Numbered from the stretch's first letter, positions 7,404 through 15,554 are shown. The stretch is DNA of 64,000 bases from an uncultured Clostridia bacterium (GCA_934120675.1 CAKOUU010000006.1:1-64000), one strand, 5' to 3'. Made by a program: numbers and translations. The notes: generated from the sequence alone by a model not told the origin.

Positions 7404-7655
7404 ATGTTATTATCAGAAGCGATAAAACTTAGAATAGACGAATTGCTAAAAGAAAACAATTTAACTGCTTACAAACTTTCATATAAAGCTGGAATATCAA
7501 ATTCTATAATAAGTGATTGTAGGCGTGGCAAGGTAAAAGAACCTACTATTAGCTCTATAATTCATATTTGTGAGGGTTTAAATATTCAATTAAAGGATTT
7601 CTTTGATTCTCCTCTATTTACTGATGTTGAAGCTTTAGATAGATTTGAAAAATAG
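7404..7655 (+). CDS. XRE-family helix-turn-helix regulator
   Basis: 83 residues from an ATG preceded by AGAAGGTGA. The whole protein is a Cro/C1-type HTH: IKLRIDELLKENNLTAYKLS, then AGISNSIISDCRRGKVKEPT as the turn and recognition helix, then the ICEGLNIQLKDFF closing helices. No sensor domain. Divergent from the RCC1 surface gene and flanked by the 7327 palindrome, so probably an autoregulator and repressor of that gene. Followed by its own terminator. Confidence 0.85.
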   Translation: MLLSEAIKLRIDELLKENNLTAYKLSYKAGISNSIISDCRRGKVKEPTISSIIHICEGLNIQLKDFFDSPLFTDVEALDRFEK

Positions 7656-7675
7656 CAGCTCAAACATTCTGGTTT

Positions 7676-7722
7676 ACACAACTTTTAATTAGGAATTTCA
7701 AAAATTAAAAGTTGTGTATTTT
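7676..7722 (+). terminator. Terminator of the XRE gene
   Basis: ACACAACTTTTAATT (7676-7690) pairs perfectly with AATTAAAAGTTGTGT (7703-7717), followed by ATTTTTTAG. Confidence 0.85.
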
Positions 7723-7747
7723 TTAGTTCTATATTTAATTGCTGGTT

Positions 7748-7790
7748 AATTATAGCAAAACTTTTTATATTTCGCAATACCTTTTAGTAA
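7748..7790. repeat. Direct repeat flanking the Rpn gene, copy downstream of the gene
   Basis: AATTATAGCAAAACTTTTT... ending CAATACCTTTTAGTA; it matches 8706-8750 over about 43 bp, with the last 15 bases identical. The two copies bracket the Rpn-family gene. Confidence 0.7.
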
Positions 7791-7892
7791 ATATTTATTA
7801 TTTTATTTTTTCAATTTCTTCTTTTGTTAATTTAGTTATTTCACATATCATATCTTTTGGCATTTTCTTTTTTAGCATTTCTTTTGCTATTT

Positions 7893-8690
7893 TTAATTTT
7901 TCCTTAGATTCTCCGTTCTTTTATTCCGTTCTTTTATTCCTTCTTCTTTTCCAACTTTGGTTGCATGACTAATAGCATTTATTCTATCCATTTCCCATTT
8001 TTCTCTTAATTCTGCAAGTCTTCTTACTTCTGCATCTCCTGTCAAGTAATTCATCTCTATTCTTGCTTTCTTCAATGTTTCATTTTTATCCTCTGCCATA
8101 TCTACCAACTCCTTATTATTATCGTCGATAAATGCCAACCATTGATTGACTTTTTCATTCATATCAGGTTTCGCTTCCCTAAATTTTGGCAATTCTATAA
8201 AATACCATTTTATTCCTGTTAATACCTCATAATCTCTATGTTTATCTAGCACAATTGCTGTTTCTGATATGTAATCTTCTACATCAAGCATATTAAATCC
8301 CAATATATTTATCATTATTATTTGGCTAATATCCTCATATTTTGTGCCTTTTTCTACTTCTCTTGACTCAACTTTTCCTGCATACATTGTCGTTCTTTCT
8401 TTAAAGTTTCCCTCATCTTTCATTTGCATTTCAATAGAAACAATTGTGCCATCTCCAAGTCTTGCCTGTAAATCAAGTCTCCCGCCTTTTTCTTCTTTAC
8501 TTAGTCTTTCTAAGTTGACCTCTTCTCGTATTTCAATACTTTTTATGTCCATTTTTAATAGTGCATTTAGGAAATCAATTAAGAATTGTTCATTTCCTTT
8601 TCTTGCAAAAAATGCTTGAAATATAATATCATTCTTTAAATTATATATTTTTTCTTTTGTTTGTGGATTTTTTGGTTTTGGATTTTCCAT
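7893..8690 (-). CDS. Rpn-family (PDDEXK_2) recombination-promoting nuclease, C-terminus frameshifted
   Basis: 265 residues. The N-terminus (KNDIIFQAFFARKGNEQFLI) and the PD-(D/E)XK core (GGRLDLQARLGDGTIVSIEM, with D..ExQ) identify the Rpn/YhgA-like family of putative transposases and DNA nucleases. The protein ends early: two tandem 13-bp copies of GGAATAAAAGAAC (7915-7940) shift the frame just before the stop at 7893. The family-typical tail (KLKIAKEMLKKKMPKDMI) continues in another frame to a stop at 7798. The gene is flanked by direct repeats at 7748 and 8706. Related E. coli Rpn genes have been linked to phage defence with an intragenic C-terminal inhibitor; whether that applies here is unknown. 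Confidence 0.85.
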   Translation of the reverse strand: MENPKPKNPQTKEKIYNLKNDIIFQAFFARKGNEQFLIDFLNALLKMDIKSIEIREEVNLERLSKEEKGGRLDLQARLGDGTIVSIEMQMKDEGNFKERTTMYAGKVESREVEKGTKYEDISQIIMINILGFNMLDVEDYISETAIVLDKHRDYEVLTGIKWYFIELPKFREAKPDMNEKVNQWLAFIDDNNKELVDMAEDKNETLKKARIEMNYLTGDAEVRRLAELREKWEMDRINAISHATKVGKEEGIKERNKRTENLRKN

Positions 8691-8705
8691 CTCTTTTCCT
8701 TTCTA

Positions 8706-8750
8706 AATTATACTAAACTTTTTTGTTTTTATCAATACCTTTTAGTATAA
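8706..8750. repeat. Direct repeat flanking the Rpn gene, upstream copy
   Basis: AATTATACTAAACTTTTTT... ending CAATACCTTTTAGTATAA. It is the direct-repeat partner of 7748-7790, and also internally palindromic (TTATACTAAA with TTTAGTATAA). It contains the 5' untranslated region of the Rpn gene. Confidence 0.7.
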
Positions 8751-9185
8751 TTTTATTTATGATTTACAATTAAAAGAGACAATTATAGACTATAAATATA
8801 TTAAATTCTACACAAATACAAGTGTATTAGGGTTATCAACACTTTTTGAATTATTTAATATTATTTGGAATATTTTTTGATTTAATATTTTTGATTTTAA
8901 TCTTTACTATTTATTTTTTTATTCTTGATTCTAATTTTGAAATCCTTTTTGATTTTAGTATTTTAGATTAAATTAAAAATTGTTTTTGTTTTCTACCAAG
9001 TTGTTTGATTTAAATCTTTATTTTAAAAATTTAGTCATGCAATTGTCTAATTAATTGCATGACCATATATTACCATGATTTTATGTTACTTGTCAACAAG
9101 AAGATTTCGACAAAATGTGACAGTTTGCTTTATCATAGTTACAATTATTTGAATCTTATGAAATAATTTATTTCATCAAAATTTA
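8751..9185. promoter_or_regulatory. 435-bp AT-rich gap with hairpin, promoter and Spo0A-box-like site
   Basis: No reading frame is supported. A hairpin GTCATGCAATT/AATTGCATGAC (9034-9044 and 9053-9063), followed on the minus strand by an AT tract, may terminate dapL. Just upstream on that strand are TAATAT (9067-9072) and TTGACA (9091-9096) with an 18-bp spacer, and TTTTGTCGAA (9106-9115), a full match to the Spo0A box. A transcript from here would run toward the Rpn gene. Confidence 0.45.
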
Positions 9186-10421
9186 TTATAAATTTATTTT
9201 TTTAATTCTCTCAATTGCCTCAATTGTATTTTCTTTAGTATTAAAAGCAGTAAGTCTAAAATAACCTTCACCATGTGGGCCAAAACCGCTTCCTGGTGTA
9301 CCAACAACATTAGCTTCTTCCAATAATTTATCAAAAAATTCCCAAGAAGTCATACCATCTGGAATCTTAAGCCAAATATATGGTGAATTAACTCCTCCAT
9401 ACACTTTGAATCCTGCTTTTTCTAATCCCTCTCTAATAATTTTTGCATTTTCCAAATAATAATTAATATTTTCTCTTATTTGTTTTTGACCTTCTTCTGT
9501 ATAAATTGCTTGTGCCGCTCTTTGGGTAATATACGGAGTTCCATTAAATTTGGTACAAGTTCTTCTATTCCATAATTTGTTTAGACTTACTTCTTCTCCA
9601 TTTTTTGTATTTCCTTTTAATTCTTCAGGTATTACAACATATCCACATCTAACGCCTGTAAATCCAGCAGTTTTTGAATAGCTTTTAAATTCTATTGCTA
9701 CTTCTTTTGCTCCATCTATTTCATAAATGCTATGTGGTATATTTTCCTCTGTTATAAATGCTTCATATGCAGCATCATATAAAATAATTGATTTATTTTC
9801 CCTTGCATATTTAACCCATTTTTCTAGTTCATTTTTATCTAATACTGTTCCAGTTGGGTTGTTTGGGAAGCATAAATATATTAAATCAACTCTTTCTTTT
9901 GGTAATTCTGGTTTAAAATCATTTTCTGCAGTTACTGGTAAATATACGATTTTGTCGTATGTTTCTTTTTCTTTATTATATTTTCCGCTTCTTCCTGACA
10001 TTACATTTGTGTCCAAATATACTGGGTAAACCGGGTCTGTAATTGCAACTTTGTTGTTTTGTGCAAATATGTCAACTATATTTCCGCAGTCACATTTTGA
10101 GCCATCTGATACAAATATCTCATTTTCTGATATATCTATGTTTCTTGCTTTGTAGTCTTTTTTTGATATTTCTTCTCTTAAAAATTCATATCCTTGTTCC
10201 GGTCCGTATCCTCTGAATCCTTGTGCTGTTCCCATTTCTTCTACGGCTTTTTTCATTGCTTCTATACATGCTGGAACTATTGGTTTTGTTACATCACCAA
10301 TTCCTAATTTTATAATTTTTTTATCTGGATGTTCTTCTGTATATTTTGCTACTTTTTTTGCAATTGTAGAAAATAAATAACTATCTTGTAGTTCTAAAAA
10401 ATTTTCATTTATATAACTCAT
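9186..10421 (-). CDS. dapL: LL-diaminopimelate aminotransferase
   Basis: 411 residues, the family length. DapL converts tetrahydrodipicolinate directly to LL-diaminopimelate using glutamate, bypassing the acylated branch of lysine and peptidoglycan precursor synthesis. Fold-type I PLP features: substrate loop AQGFRGYGPEQGYEFLREEI, the DPVYPVYLDTN segment, FPNNPTGTV, and the Schiff-base lysine in FKSYSKTAGFTGVRCGY. The start ATG overlaps the dapF stop (ATGA), so the two are translationally coupled in one operon. Confidence 0.96.
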   Translation of the reverse strand: MSYINENFLELQDSYLFSTIAKKVAKYTEEHPDKKIIKLGIGDVTKPIVPACIEAMKKAVEEMGTAQGFRGYGPEQGYEFLREEISKKDYKARNIDISENEIFVSDGSKCDCGNIVDIFAQNNKVAITDPVYPVYLDTNVMSGRSGKYNKEKETYDKIVYLPVTAENDFKPELPKERVDLIYLCFPNNPTGTVLDKNELEKWVKYARENKSIILYDAAYEAFITEENIPHSIYEIDGAKEVAIEFKSYSKTAGFTGVRCGYVVIPEELKGNTKNGEEVSLNKLWNRRTCTKFNGTPYITQRAAQAIYTEEGQKQIRENINYYLENAKIIREGLEKAGFKVYGGVNSPYIWLKIPDGMTSWEFFDKLLEEANVVGTPGSGFGPHGEGYFRLTAFNTKENTIEAIERIKKINL

Positions 10422-11266
10422 CTAATCGCCTCCTCATAAAGTTCTCCATCAAATACTGTTACTGCAGGTCCTGTCATATATACATGATTATCTGTTTCAT
10501 TCCATTCAATATTCAATGTTCCACCCAATAATTCTATATTCACTTTTCTGTCTGTTAGACCATTTAAATTGCAAGCAACCGCTGTAGCACATGCTCCTGT
10601 TCCACATGCTAGTGTTTCTCCTGCTCCTCTTTCCCAAACTCTCATATTGATGTTCTGTCTGTCTACGATTTGTGCAAATTCTATATTTGCTTTTTTAGGA
10701 AATGCTTTGTTAACTTCTAATACTTTCCCATATTTTTCTACATCAAATTCTTTTGTGTTTTCTACTATTGTAATGGCGTGTGGATTTCCCATTGATACAC
10801 ATGTGAATTTAAATTTTTTGTTTTCTGCTTCTAGTTCAAGATTTTTTACTGGTTCTTCTGTTGATATTACGGGAATTTTTTCTGCTTCTAATATTGGCTC
10901 TCCCATATCAACTCGTGCAGTTTCAACTTTTCCGTCTTTTGTATTTAATATTAATGTTTTAATTCCAGCAAGTGTTTCAATTTTTACTGTTGTTTTGTTT
11001 GTAAGTCCTTTGTCATATACAAATTTTCCTACACATCTTATTCCGTTTCCACACATTTCTGCTTCACTTCCATCAGAATTGAACATTCTCATTTTGAAGT
11101 CTGCAACTTCACTTTTACATATTAAAATCAAGCCGTCTGAGCCTATTCCAAAGTGTCTGTTGCTGACAAATTTAGCTAGAGATGATTCGTTTTCTATTTT
11201 TTGATTTATGGCATCAATATAAACATAATCATTCCCTAGCCCATGCATTTTTGTAAATTTTATCAT
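10418..11266 (-). CDS. dapF: Diaminopimelate epimerase
   Basis: 282 residues from MIKFTKMHGLGNDYVYID; the ATG is preceded by GAGGTGA, whereas a GTG nine bases upstream sits inside that ribosome site. It converts LL- to meso-diaminopimelate for lysine and peptidoglycan. Both catalytic cysteines are present: MCGNGIRCVGKF and the GETLACGTGACA loop. It forms a two-gene lysine/DAP operon with dapL. No lysine riboswitch motif is visible in the leader. Confidence 0.96.
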   Translation of the reverse strand: MIKFTKMHGLGNDYVYIDAINQKIENESSLAKFVSNRHFGIGSDGLILICKSEVADFKMRMFNSDGSEAEMCGNGIRCVGKFVYDKGLTNKTTVKIETLAGIKTLILNTKDGKVETARVDMGEPILEAEKIPVISTEEPVKNLELEAENKKFKFTCVSMGNPHAITIVENTKEFDVEKYGKVLEVNKAFPKKANIEFAQIVDRQNINMRVWERGAGETLACGTGACATAVACNLNGLTDRKVNIELLGGTLNIEWNETDNHVYMTGPAVTVFDGELYEEAIR

Positions 11267-11363
11267 AAATATCACCTCATTTAGGTATTAATAGTAAATA
11301 AAATATAGTTATATTTTATTGTTTTGTATTCTATCACAAGAATTTTTATTTTACAAGAATTTT

Positions 11364-11392
11364 TTGACATACTTTTGTTTTTTATATATAAT
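11364..11392 (+). promoter_or_regulatory. Consensus promoter of the 6S-like RNA
   Basis: TTGACA (11364-11369), 17-bp spacer, TATAAT (11387-11392): a perfect sigma-A consensus, expected to give very strong transcription starting near 11399. Confidence 0.85.
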
Positions 11393-11398
11393 GTAGTT

Positions 11399-11612
11399 GC
11401 AATTAAATGCAGATTATTCTTGAAATACCTGTGAATAATATTTTGAATATATTTCGAATGTGACCAAAATAGTGTTACAAATTCTTAAGTAAATATTCAA
11501 AAGGGTCCTGTCTTCGGGTATTGTTTGGGTATTTACATTAGAATTTGTTAACATTATGCAGGGAACCTGAGAAAAATATGAAAAATATTATTCACAGGTA
11601 TTTCAAAAAATA
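11399..11612 (+). ncRNA. ssrS: 6S RNA candidate
   Basis: About 210 nt after a perfect consensus promoter. A closing stem of 25 perfect base pairs (11420-11444 with 11582-11606, starting TTGAAATACCTGTG) encloses a large central asymmetric bubble (about 11445-11475 and 11550-11580). A second imperfect stem follows (near GTTACAAATTCT and AGAATTTGTTAAC) with an apical region containing CCTGTCTTCGGG. Closing stem, open-promoter-like bubble and terminal arm are the hallmarks of 6S RNA, which binds the housekeeping RNA polymerase. Primary sequence was not compared to the family, so the name rests on architecture, size and promoter strength. Confidence 0.55.
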
Positions 11613-11667
11613 ATTTTCATCTAACTGTAATGTATCATAATTGAAAATACAAAGGATGGTGTTTAAT

Positions 11668-12354
11668 ATGAAGTTTTTAAAAAAATTACTATTAGCAATA
11701 ATACTTTTAATAATAATAATTTGTTTAATAATTCTTGGCGTAGGAAAAATTTATTACAACAAAGCTTTAAAAGAAAAACCACTAATTACACGAGTGGATG
11801 AAGTTACATCAAAAGAAAATTTTGTTAAATTTGAAGATATGGCTGCTGATTATAGAAATGCGGTAATTAGTGTTGAAGACCATAGATTTTATGACCATGG
11901 CCCTGTAGATTTTATTGCTATAGGACGAGCTATTTTTACAAATGTAAAAAATAAAGAATTGCAAGAAGGCGGAAGTACAATAACACAACAGGTTGCTAAA
12001 AATATTGTATTTTCTCAAGATAAATCATGGGTTAGAAAAGTTGGTGAAATTTTTGCTTCTTATGATTTAGAAAAAAATTATAGTAAAAAAGAAATCTTTG
12101 AATTATATGTAAATACTGCTTATTTTGGTGATGGTTATTATGGAATTTATGATGCAAGTTATGGTTATTATAAAAAAGCTCCTAAAGATTTAAATTTAGA
12201 TGAAGCTTCAATGCTTGCAGGTGTTCCAAATGCTCCTTCTGTTTATGCTCCAACTGTTAACCCTGATTTGGCTAAAAAGCGTCAATATCATGTTTTAAAA
12301 ACTATGGTAGAGTATGGATATATTACTAATGAGCAGTCTTTATCAATTAAATAA
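11668..12354 (+). CDS. mtgA: Monofunctional peptidoglycan glycosyltransferase (GT51)
   Basis: 228 residues from ATG 11668, preceded by AAAGGATGG; an upstream TTG has no ribosome site. An N-terminal membrane anchor (residues 4-24, LLLAIILLIIIICLIILGVG) precedes the GT51 domain, with the catalytic motif SVEDHRFYDHG, the QEGGSTITQQVAKN motif and ELYVNTAYFGDGYYGIYDAS. It polymerises lipid II glycan chains outside the membrane and lacks a transpeptidase domain. It follows the 6S-like RNA in the same direction but has no obvious own promoter. Confidence 0.9.
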   Translation: MKFLKKLLLAIILLIIIICLIILGVGKIYYNKALKEKPLITRVDEVTSKENFVKFEDMAADYRNAVISVEDHRFYDHGPVDFIAIGRAIFTNVKNKELQEGGSTITQQVAKNIVFSQDKSWVRKVGEIFASYDLEKNYSKKEIFELYVNTAYFGDGYYGIYDASYGYYKKAPKDLNLDEASMLAGVPNAPSVYAPTVNPDLAKKRQYHVLKTMVEYGYITNEQSLSIK

Positions 12355-12368
12355 ATTTTTATGATTTT

Positions 12369-12398
12369 TTAACATAAGTTTTAATTTTGTAGTATAAT
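12369..12398 (+). promoter_or_regulatory. Promoter of the polysaccharide deacetylase gene
   Basis: TTAACA (12369-12374), 18-bp spacer, TATAAT (12393-12398), followed by a leader of about 70 nt ending in GGAGG. Confidence 0.6.
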
Positions 12399-12474
12399 TA
12401 TTTCATTAGGTTTTAAATGAGATAATTGTGCTATTTTTTTGTTGCTTTCATATATATTATTATGGAGGTTGGTC

Positions 12475-13272
12475 ATGAAAGTTTTGTTTATAAAAAATAG
12501 AAATCATTTATATTTATTTTGTTCTATTTTTATAATCTTTTTAACAGCACTTTCTTTATTTTTTATTTTTAATTCCTCTTCATATGCTGTACAATTTTCT
12601 AAAAACTCTTTTTTTAATATTGATGTAACGATTTCTCTAAATGATATAGAAAAATCAAAAACTAAAAAGGCTTATTTGACTTTCGATGATGGCCCTACTA
12701 CTAAAGCTACTGCTAAAATTTTGGATATTTTAAAAGAAGAAGATGTTAAAGCTACTTTTTTTGTTGTTGGAAAACATGTTAAGGAACATCCTGAATTGGT
12801 AAAACGTGAATATGAAGAAGGGCATTATATTGCTAATCATGGATATAATCATAATAATAAAATTTTATACAGAGATATGGATTCTTTTAAAAATGAAATT
12901 GTTGCCACAGATAGTGAAATTTCAAAGGCTATTGGTGTCGATAATTATTGTTCTCATATTTTTAGGTTTCCTAATGGGTATATGTCTCATATTTATACGT
13001 CTCAAAAAAAAGATGCTCTTAAAGTTTTATCTAGTCTTAATTATGTGTATGTTGACTGGAATTGTTTAAATCGTGATTCTGAAAAAAAATATTCTAATTT
13101 CCAGTTATTAAATAATTTAAAGAAGACTGCTAAAGATAAGGGAACTTTAATTATATTGATGCATGACACAGCTGATGTTAATAAAACTTATAATGTGCTT
13201 AAGGATTCTATTTCTTATTTAAGTACACAAGGATATGAGTTTGGAAACTTTTACGATTTTGTGAATTACTAG
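12475..13272 (+). CDS. Polysaccharide deacetylase (NodB/PgdA-like)
   Basis: 265 residues from ATG 12475, seven bases after GGAGG. A signal anchor (residues 11-32) is followed by a NodB homology domain: motif 1 LTFDDGPTTKAT, motif 2 NHGYNHNNK, motif 3 FRFPNGY (usually RPPYG), motif 4 YVDWNCLN, and motif 5 LIILMHDTADV. The metal-binding Asp-His-His set is intact. It probably N-deacetylates peptidoglycan or another surface glycan, giving lysozyme resistance. Neighbour of a peptidoglycan glycosyltransferase. Confidence 0.88.
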   Translation: MKVLFIKNRNHLYLFCSIFIIFLTALSLFFIFNSSSYAVQFSKNSFFNIDVTISLNDIEKSKTKKAYLTFDDGPTTKATAKILDILKEEDVKATFFVVGKHVKEHPELVKREYEEGHYIANHGYNHNNKILYRDMDSFKNEIVATDSEISKAIGVDNYCSHIFRFPNGYMSHIYTSQKKDALKVLSSLNYVYVDWNCLNRDSEKKYSNFQLLNNLKKTAKDKGTLIILMHDTADVNKTYNVLKDSISYLSTQGYEFGNFYDFVNY

Positions 13273-13360
13273 TATGTTGTCTTTTTATTATTACTCTGTT
13301 ATTTTTATTAATTACCAGTTGGTTAATTATTTTTTATGTTTATAACTTTGGTAATTATTT

Positions 13361-13389
13361 CTATAACTTATAAGTTATAGTTCTATAAT
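13361..13389 (+). promoter_or_regulatory. 20-bp palindrome overlapping the promoter of the XRE gene
   Basis: CTATAACTTATAAGTTATAG (13361-13380) is a perfect palindrome directly upstream of TATAAT (13384-13389). A DNA-binding protein here would block the -35 region, so autoregulation by the gene at 13411 is likely. Confidence 0.6.
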
Positions 13390-13410
13390 ATTGAGTAATA
13401 GGAGGTTTCT

Positions 13411-13785
13411 ATGGATTTTAGTATGGATAAATTTAGTTATAGGTTAACTGTTTTGTTAGATGAAAATAATATGTCTCAAACTCAACTTGCTAAAAAAATT
13501 GGTACTTCAAATGTTACTATTTGTAGATATCTTACTGGCGAAAGGGTTCCTCGTCTTGATGTAGTTACAAAAATAGCGGATGTTTTTAATGTTTCTTTGG
13601 ATTATTTACTTGGGTTATCCAATGATGAAAATATTCAAAATTCGAATGAAAATTCCGATTTAAACATTGATATGATTATTAAAAGTTTATATTCTTTAGA
13701 TGATAATTCTCATCTTTCTAAAAATCAAATTGATTTAATTAAAAAATTATTAATGGCAAATAAAGATTTTATTTTGTCTGCCTAG
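13411..13785 (+). CDS. XRE-family regulator with C-terminal extension
   Basis: 124 residues, start preceded by AGGAGG. Residues 8-70 form a Cro/C1-type HTH (LLDENNMSQTQLAKKIGTSN, VTICRYLTGERVPRLDVVTK, then ADVFNVSLDYLLG, the usual closing motif). The remaining 55 residues are a polar linker and an amphipathic helix (LSKNQIDLIKKLLMANKDFI), like SinR/SlrR-type dimerisation tails. The palindrome at 13361 is its probable operator. Monocistronic, ended by the terminator at 13859. Confidence 0.85.
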   Translation: MDFSMDKFSYRLTVLLDENNMSQTQLAKKIGTSNVTICRYLTGERVPRLDVVTKIADVFNVSLDYLLGLSNDENIQNSNENSDLNIDMIIKSLYSLDDNSHLSKNQIDLIKKLLMANKDFILSA

Positions 13786-13858
13786 AAATATTGTATTAAT
13801 TTGAAAAAATCAAAGAATTTTAGTAATTAGTTCGAATGCAAAATTAAATTTATTAAAT

Positions 13859-13912
13859 AAAATGAATCTAGGTATTATTTTATTGCATAGTACTTGGATT
13901 CATTTTATATTT
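13859..13912 (+). terminator. Terminator of the XRE gene
   Basis: AAAATGAATC (13859-13868) pairs with GATTCATTTT (13897-13906), with further partial pairing in the 28-nt loop, followed by an AT tract. Confidence 0.65.
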
Positions 13913-14000
13913 TTCTATTAATTTCCTATTAGATTTCTATTAAATTTTTATTAAATTTCTATTAAATTTTTATTAGATTTTTATTAGATTTTTATTAGTT
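13912..14000. repeat. 11-bp AT minisatellite
   Basis: About eight imperfect tandem copies of ATTTYTATTAR between two convergent genes. Copies differ mainly at two positions (C/T and A/G). Probably non-coding. Confidence 0.75.
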
Positions 14001-14012
14001 TCTTAATACTTT

Positions 14013-14264
14013 TTATTGGTTTTCTATAATTTTTTCTAAAGCTTGTGCTAATTGGTCTGGGCAAGAGGTTCCTTTATATCCACATGGTATTCCCTTTAGT
14101 CTTTTTATTGCTTCTTGAATTTTCATTCCTTCTACTAATCTTGAAACTCCAACTGTATTCCCTGCACATCCACCTTGTATTGTTACTTTTTTTATTGTGT
14201 CTCCATCTACTTCTATTATCATCTCTTGTGAACATACACCTTGTGGTTCATATCTATATTCCAT
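14013..14264 (-). CDS. TSCPD-domain protein (TIGR03905-type)
   Basis: 83 residues spanning one domain. Conserved features are the N-terminal YRYEPQGVCSQEMIIEVDGD, the QGGCAGNTVGVSRLVEGM loop and the signature CGYKGTSCPDQLAQAL. Four cysteines may bind metal. The domain is named for Thr-Ser-Cys-Pro-Asp and also occurs at the C-terminus of some ribonucleotide reductases; the stand-alone form has no known role. Ribosome site GGAGG lies just upstream of the ATG. Confidence 0.85.
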   Translation of the reverse strand: MEYRYEPQGVCSQEMIIEVDGDTIKKVTIQGGCAGNTVGVSRLVEGMKIQEAIKRLKGIPCGYKGTSCPDQLAQALEKIIENQ

Positions 14265-14310
14265 TTTTTACCTCCTATTTTATTTTTGTATTATTATATC
14301 ATAAATTGTT

Positions 14311-14339
14311 GAAAAGTCTAGCATAATACTAGACTTTTC
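14311..14339. terminator. Terminator between the PIN gene and the TSCPD gene
   Basis: GAAAAGTCTAG (14311-14321) pairs perfectly with CTAGACTTTTC (14329-14339). It lies five bases after the PIN-gene stop on the minus strand. Confidence 0.7.
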
Positions 14340-14343
14340 GTTT

Positions 14344-15432
14344 TTACTCTAACAACATTTTTCTTGCCTCTTCTTGTATTTCTTCTGGCAAGTCTAACTT
14401 ATAGATCTCATTGACGAATTTTATAATTTCTTCATCAATTTTAAATTCGGAATTTACTACTGATATTTTTCGAATTCTTAGTTCACGGTTACCTTTTTGT
14501 CTTAATAGCATTACAATAGATTCAAAACTTTCAATTTGTTTTGTTTCATTTCTTTTTGCCAATTTTGCTTTTTTGCTGGTCACAAAATATGTTCTGACCT
14601 TTTTATTGAGGCCTGTGACAGTTATTTGTTCTCCTGTTATCATGAATCTGATGCCATTGATAATATTTTTTACAGTTTTAGGCTTCTCTGTGGTCAGCAC
14701 TTCTTCCATTGGTTCAGTTACTTCCATTAATTGCTCTTCTTCCACTTTTTGTGTTTCTTCTTTTTCTGCTACTTCGGCTTTTTTACTATTTGACCCTTTT
14801 ATGAAAATATAGTCAAATCCATAGGCTTCTGCTCTACTTGCAAGATTTGCATCTGCAGTTAAAAGCGTAGGTCTTTTTTCTGGAGATAAGTTCTCTAGAT
14901 AATACAAAATTTTATCATCACAATAATTCATTTCAGCATTTGGCCTATCAAGTACCGGTTTAAACTTAGACTTTCTTGCCATTTTACTCTTATATATCTT
15001 TATTGTTGATATATTCGTATAATCTGTTGGAGACTTTTTGTTTTTTCGTTCTGTCTCCATTAGAATCTTTTCTATCTCTCTCAGAACGGATTCAATAACT
15101 ACGACTTTAGAACTTTTTGAGATTATAACTCTACCTTCTTTTTTAAGCATTGCACATGTATCCATTAATATATAATCTGGATTTGCATTTGCTGAGAACT
15201 TATATCCCCCTATCTTTAAAAGTTCTTTTCTCCGCTTACCGGCAGTTATTTCTTGTTTTCTTATTCTGTCGTTCTGGCGAAGTTTCCACTTTAGCTTAAT
15301 TGCTTGTGTTTCTTCAAAACCGATTTTTTGTAAGTATTCAGTTGTAACATCATCTGGAAATTCAATTATTTCAGATTGTATTTCTGCTGTTGTTTTTCCT
15401 GTCCGTATTAATCTTTCAATAATTTCTTTCAT
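14344..15432 (-). CDS. PIN-domain protein
   Basis: About 362 residues if started at MKEIIERLIRTGKTTAEIQS, which has AAAGGAAGG 13 bases upstream; an ATG 63 bases earlier has no ribosome site. An N-terminal HTH-like segment precedes a PIN nuclease core: first Asp in DYILMDTCAMLKKEG, a Glu in VIESVLREIEKIL, later Asp residues in NYCDDKILYYL and LLTADANLASRAEAYGFDYI. After a Glu-rich linker there is a C-terminal domain of unknown fold. PIN domains cleave RNA; no antitoxin gene is adjacent, so this is probably a stand-alone RNA-processing protein. Confidence 0.75.
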   Translation of the reverse strand: MKEIIERLIRTGKTTAEIQSEIIEFPDDVTTEYLQKIGFEETQAIKLKWKLRQNDRIRKQEITAGKRRKELLKIGGYKFSANANPDYILMDTCAMLKKEGRVIISKSSKVVVIESVLREIEKILMETERKNKKSPTDYTNISTIKIYKSKMARKSKFKPVLDRPNAEMNYCDDKILYYLENLSPEKRPTLLTADANLASRAEAYGFDYIFIKGSNSKKAEVAEKEETQKVEEEQLMEVTEPMEEVLTTEKPKTVKNIINGIRFMITGEQITVTGLNKKVRTYFVTSKKAKLAKRNETKQIESFESIVMLLRQKGNRELRIRKISVVNSEFKIDEEIIKFVNEIYKLDLPEEIQEEARKMLLE

Positions 15433-15554
15433 ATTAATAGTAAAACCTTCCTTTCTGCTATACCCTAGCTTTCTATATTTACAATAGTTGTTCATATTTT
15501 ATCACATTATGTTAATTATTGCAACAAAAATCGACATTTTTTATGAACAACTTA

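Noticed and set aside
11281..11400. Lysine riboswitch upstream of dapF
   Set aside because: The dapF leader is short and has none of the conserved lysine-element segments; the structured RNA there is on the opposite strand with its own promoter.
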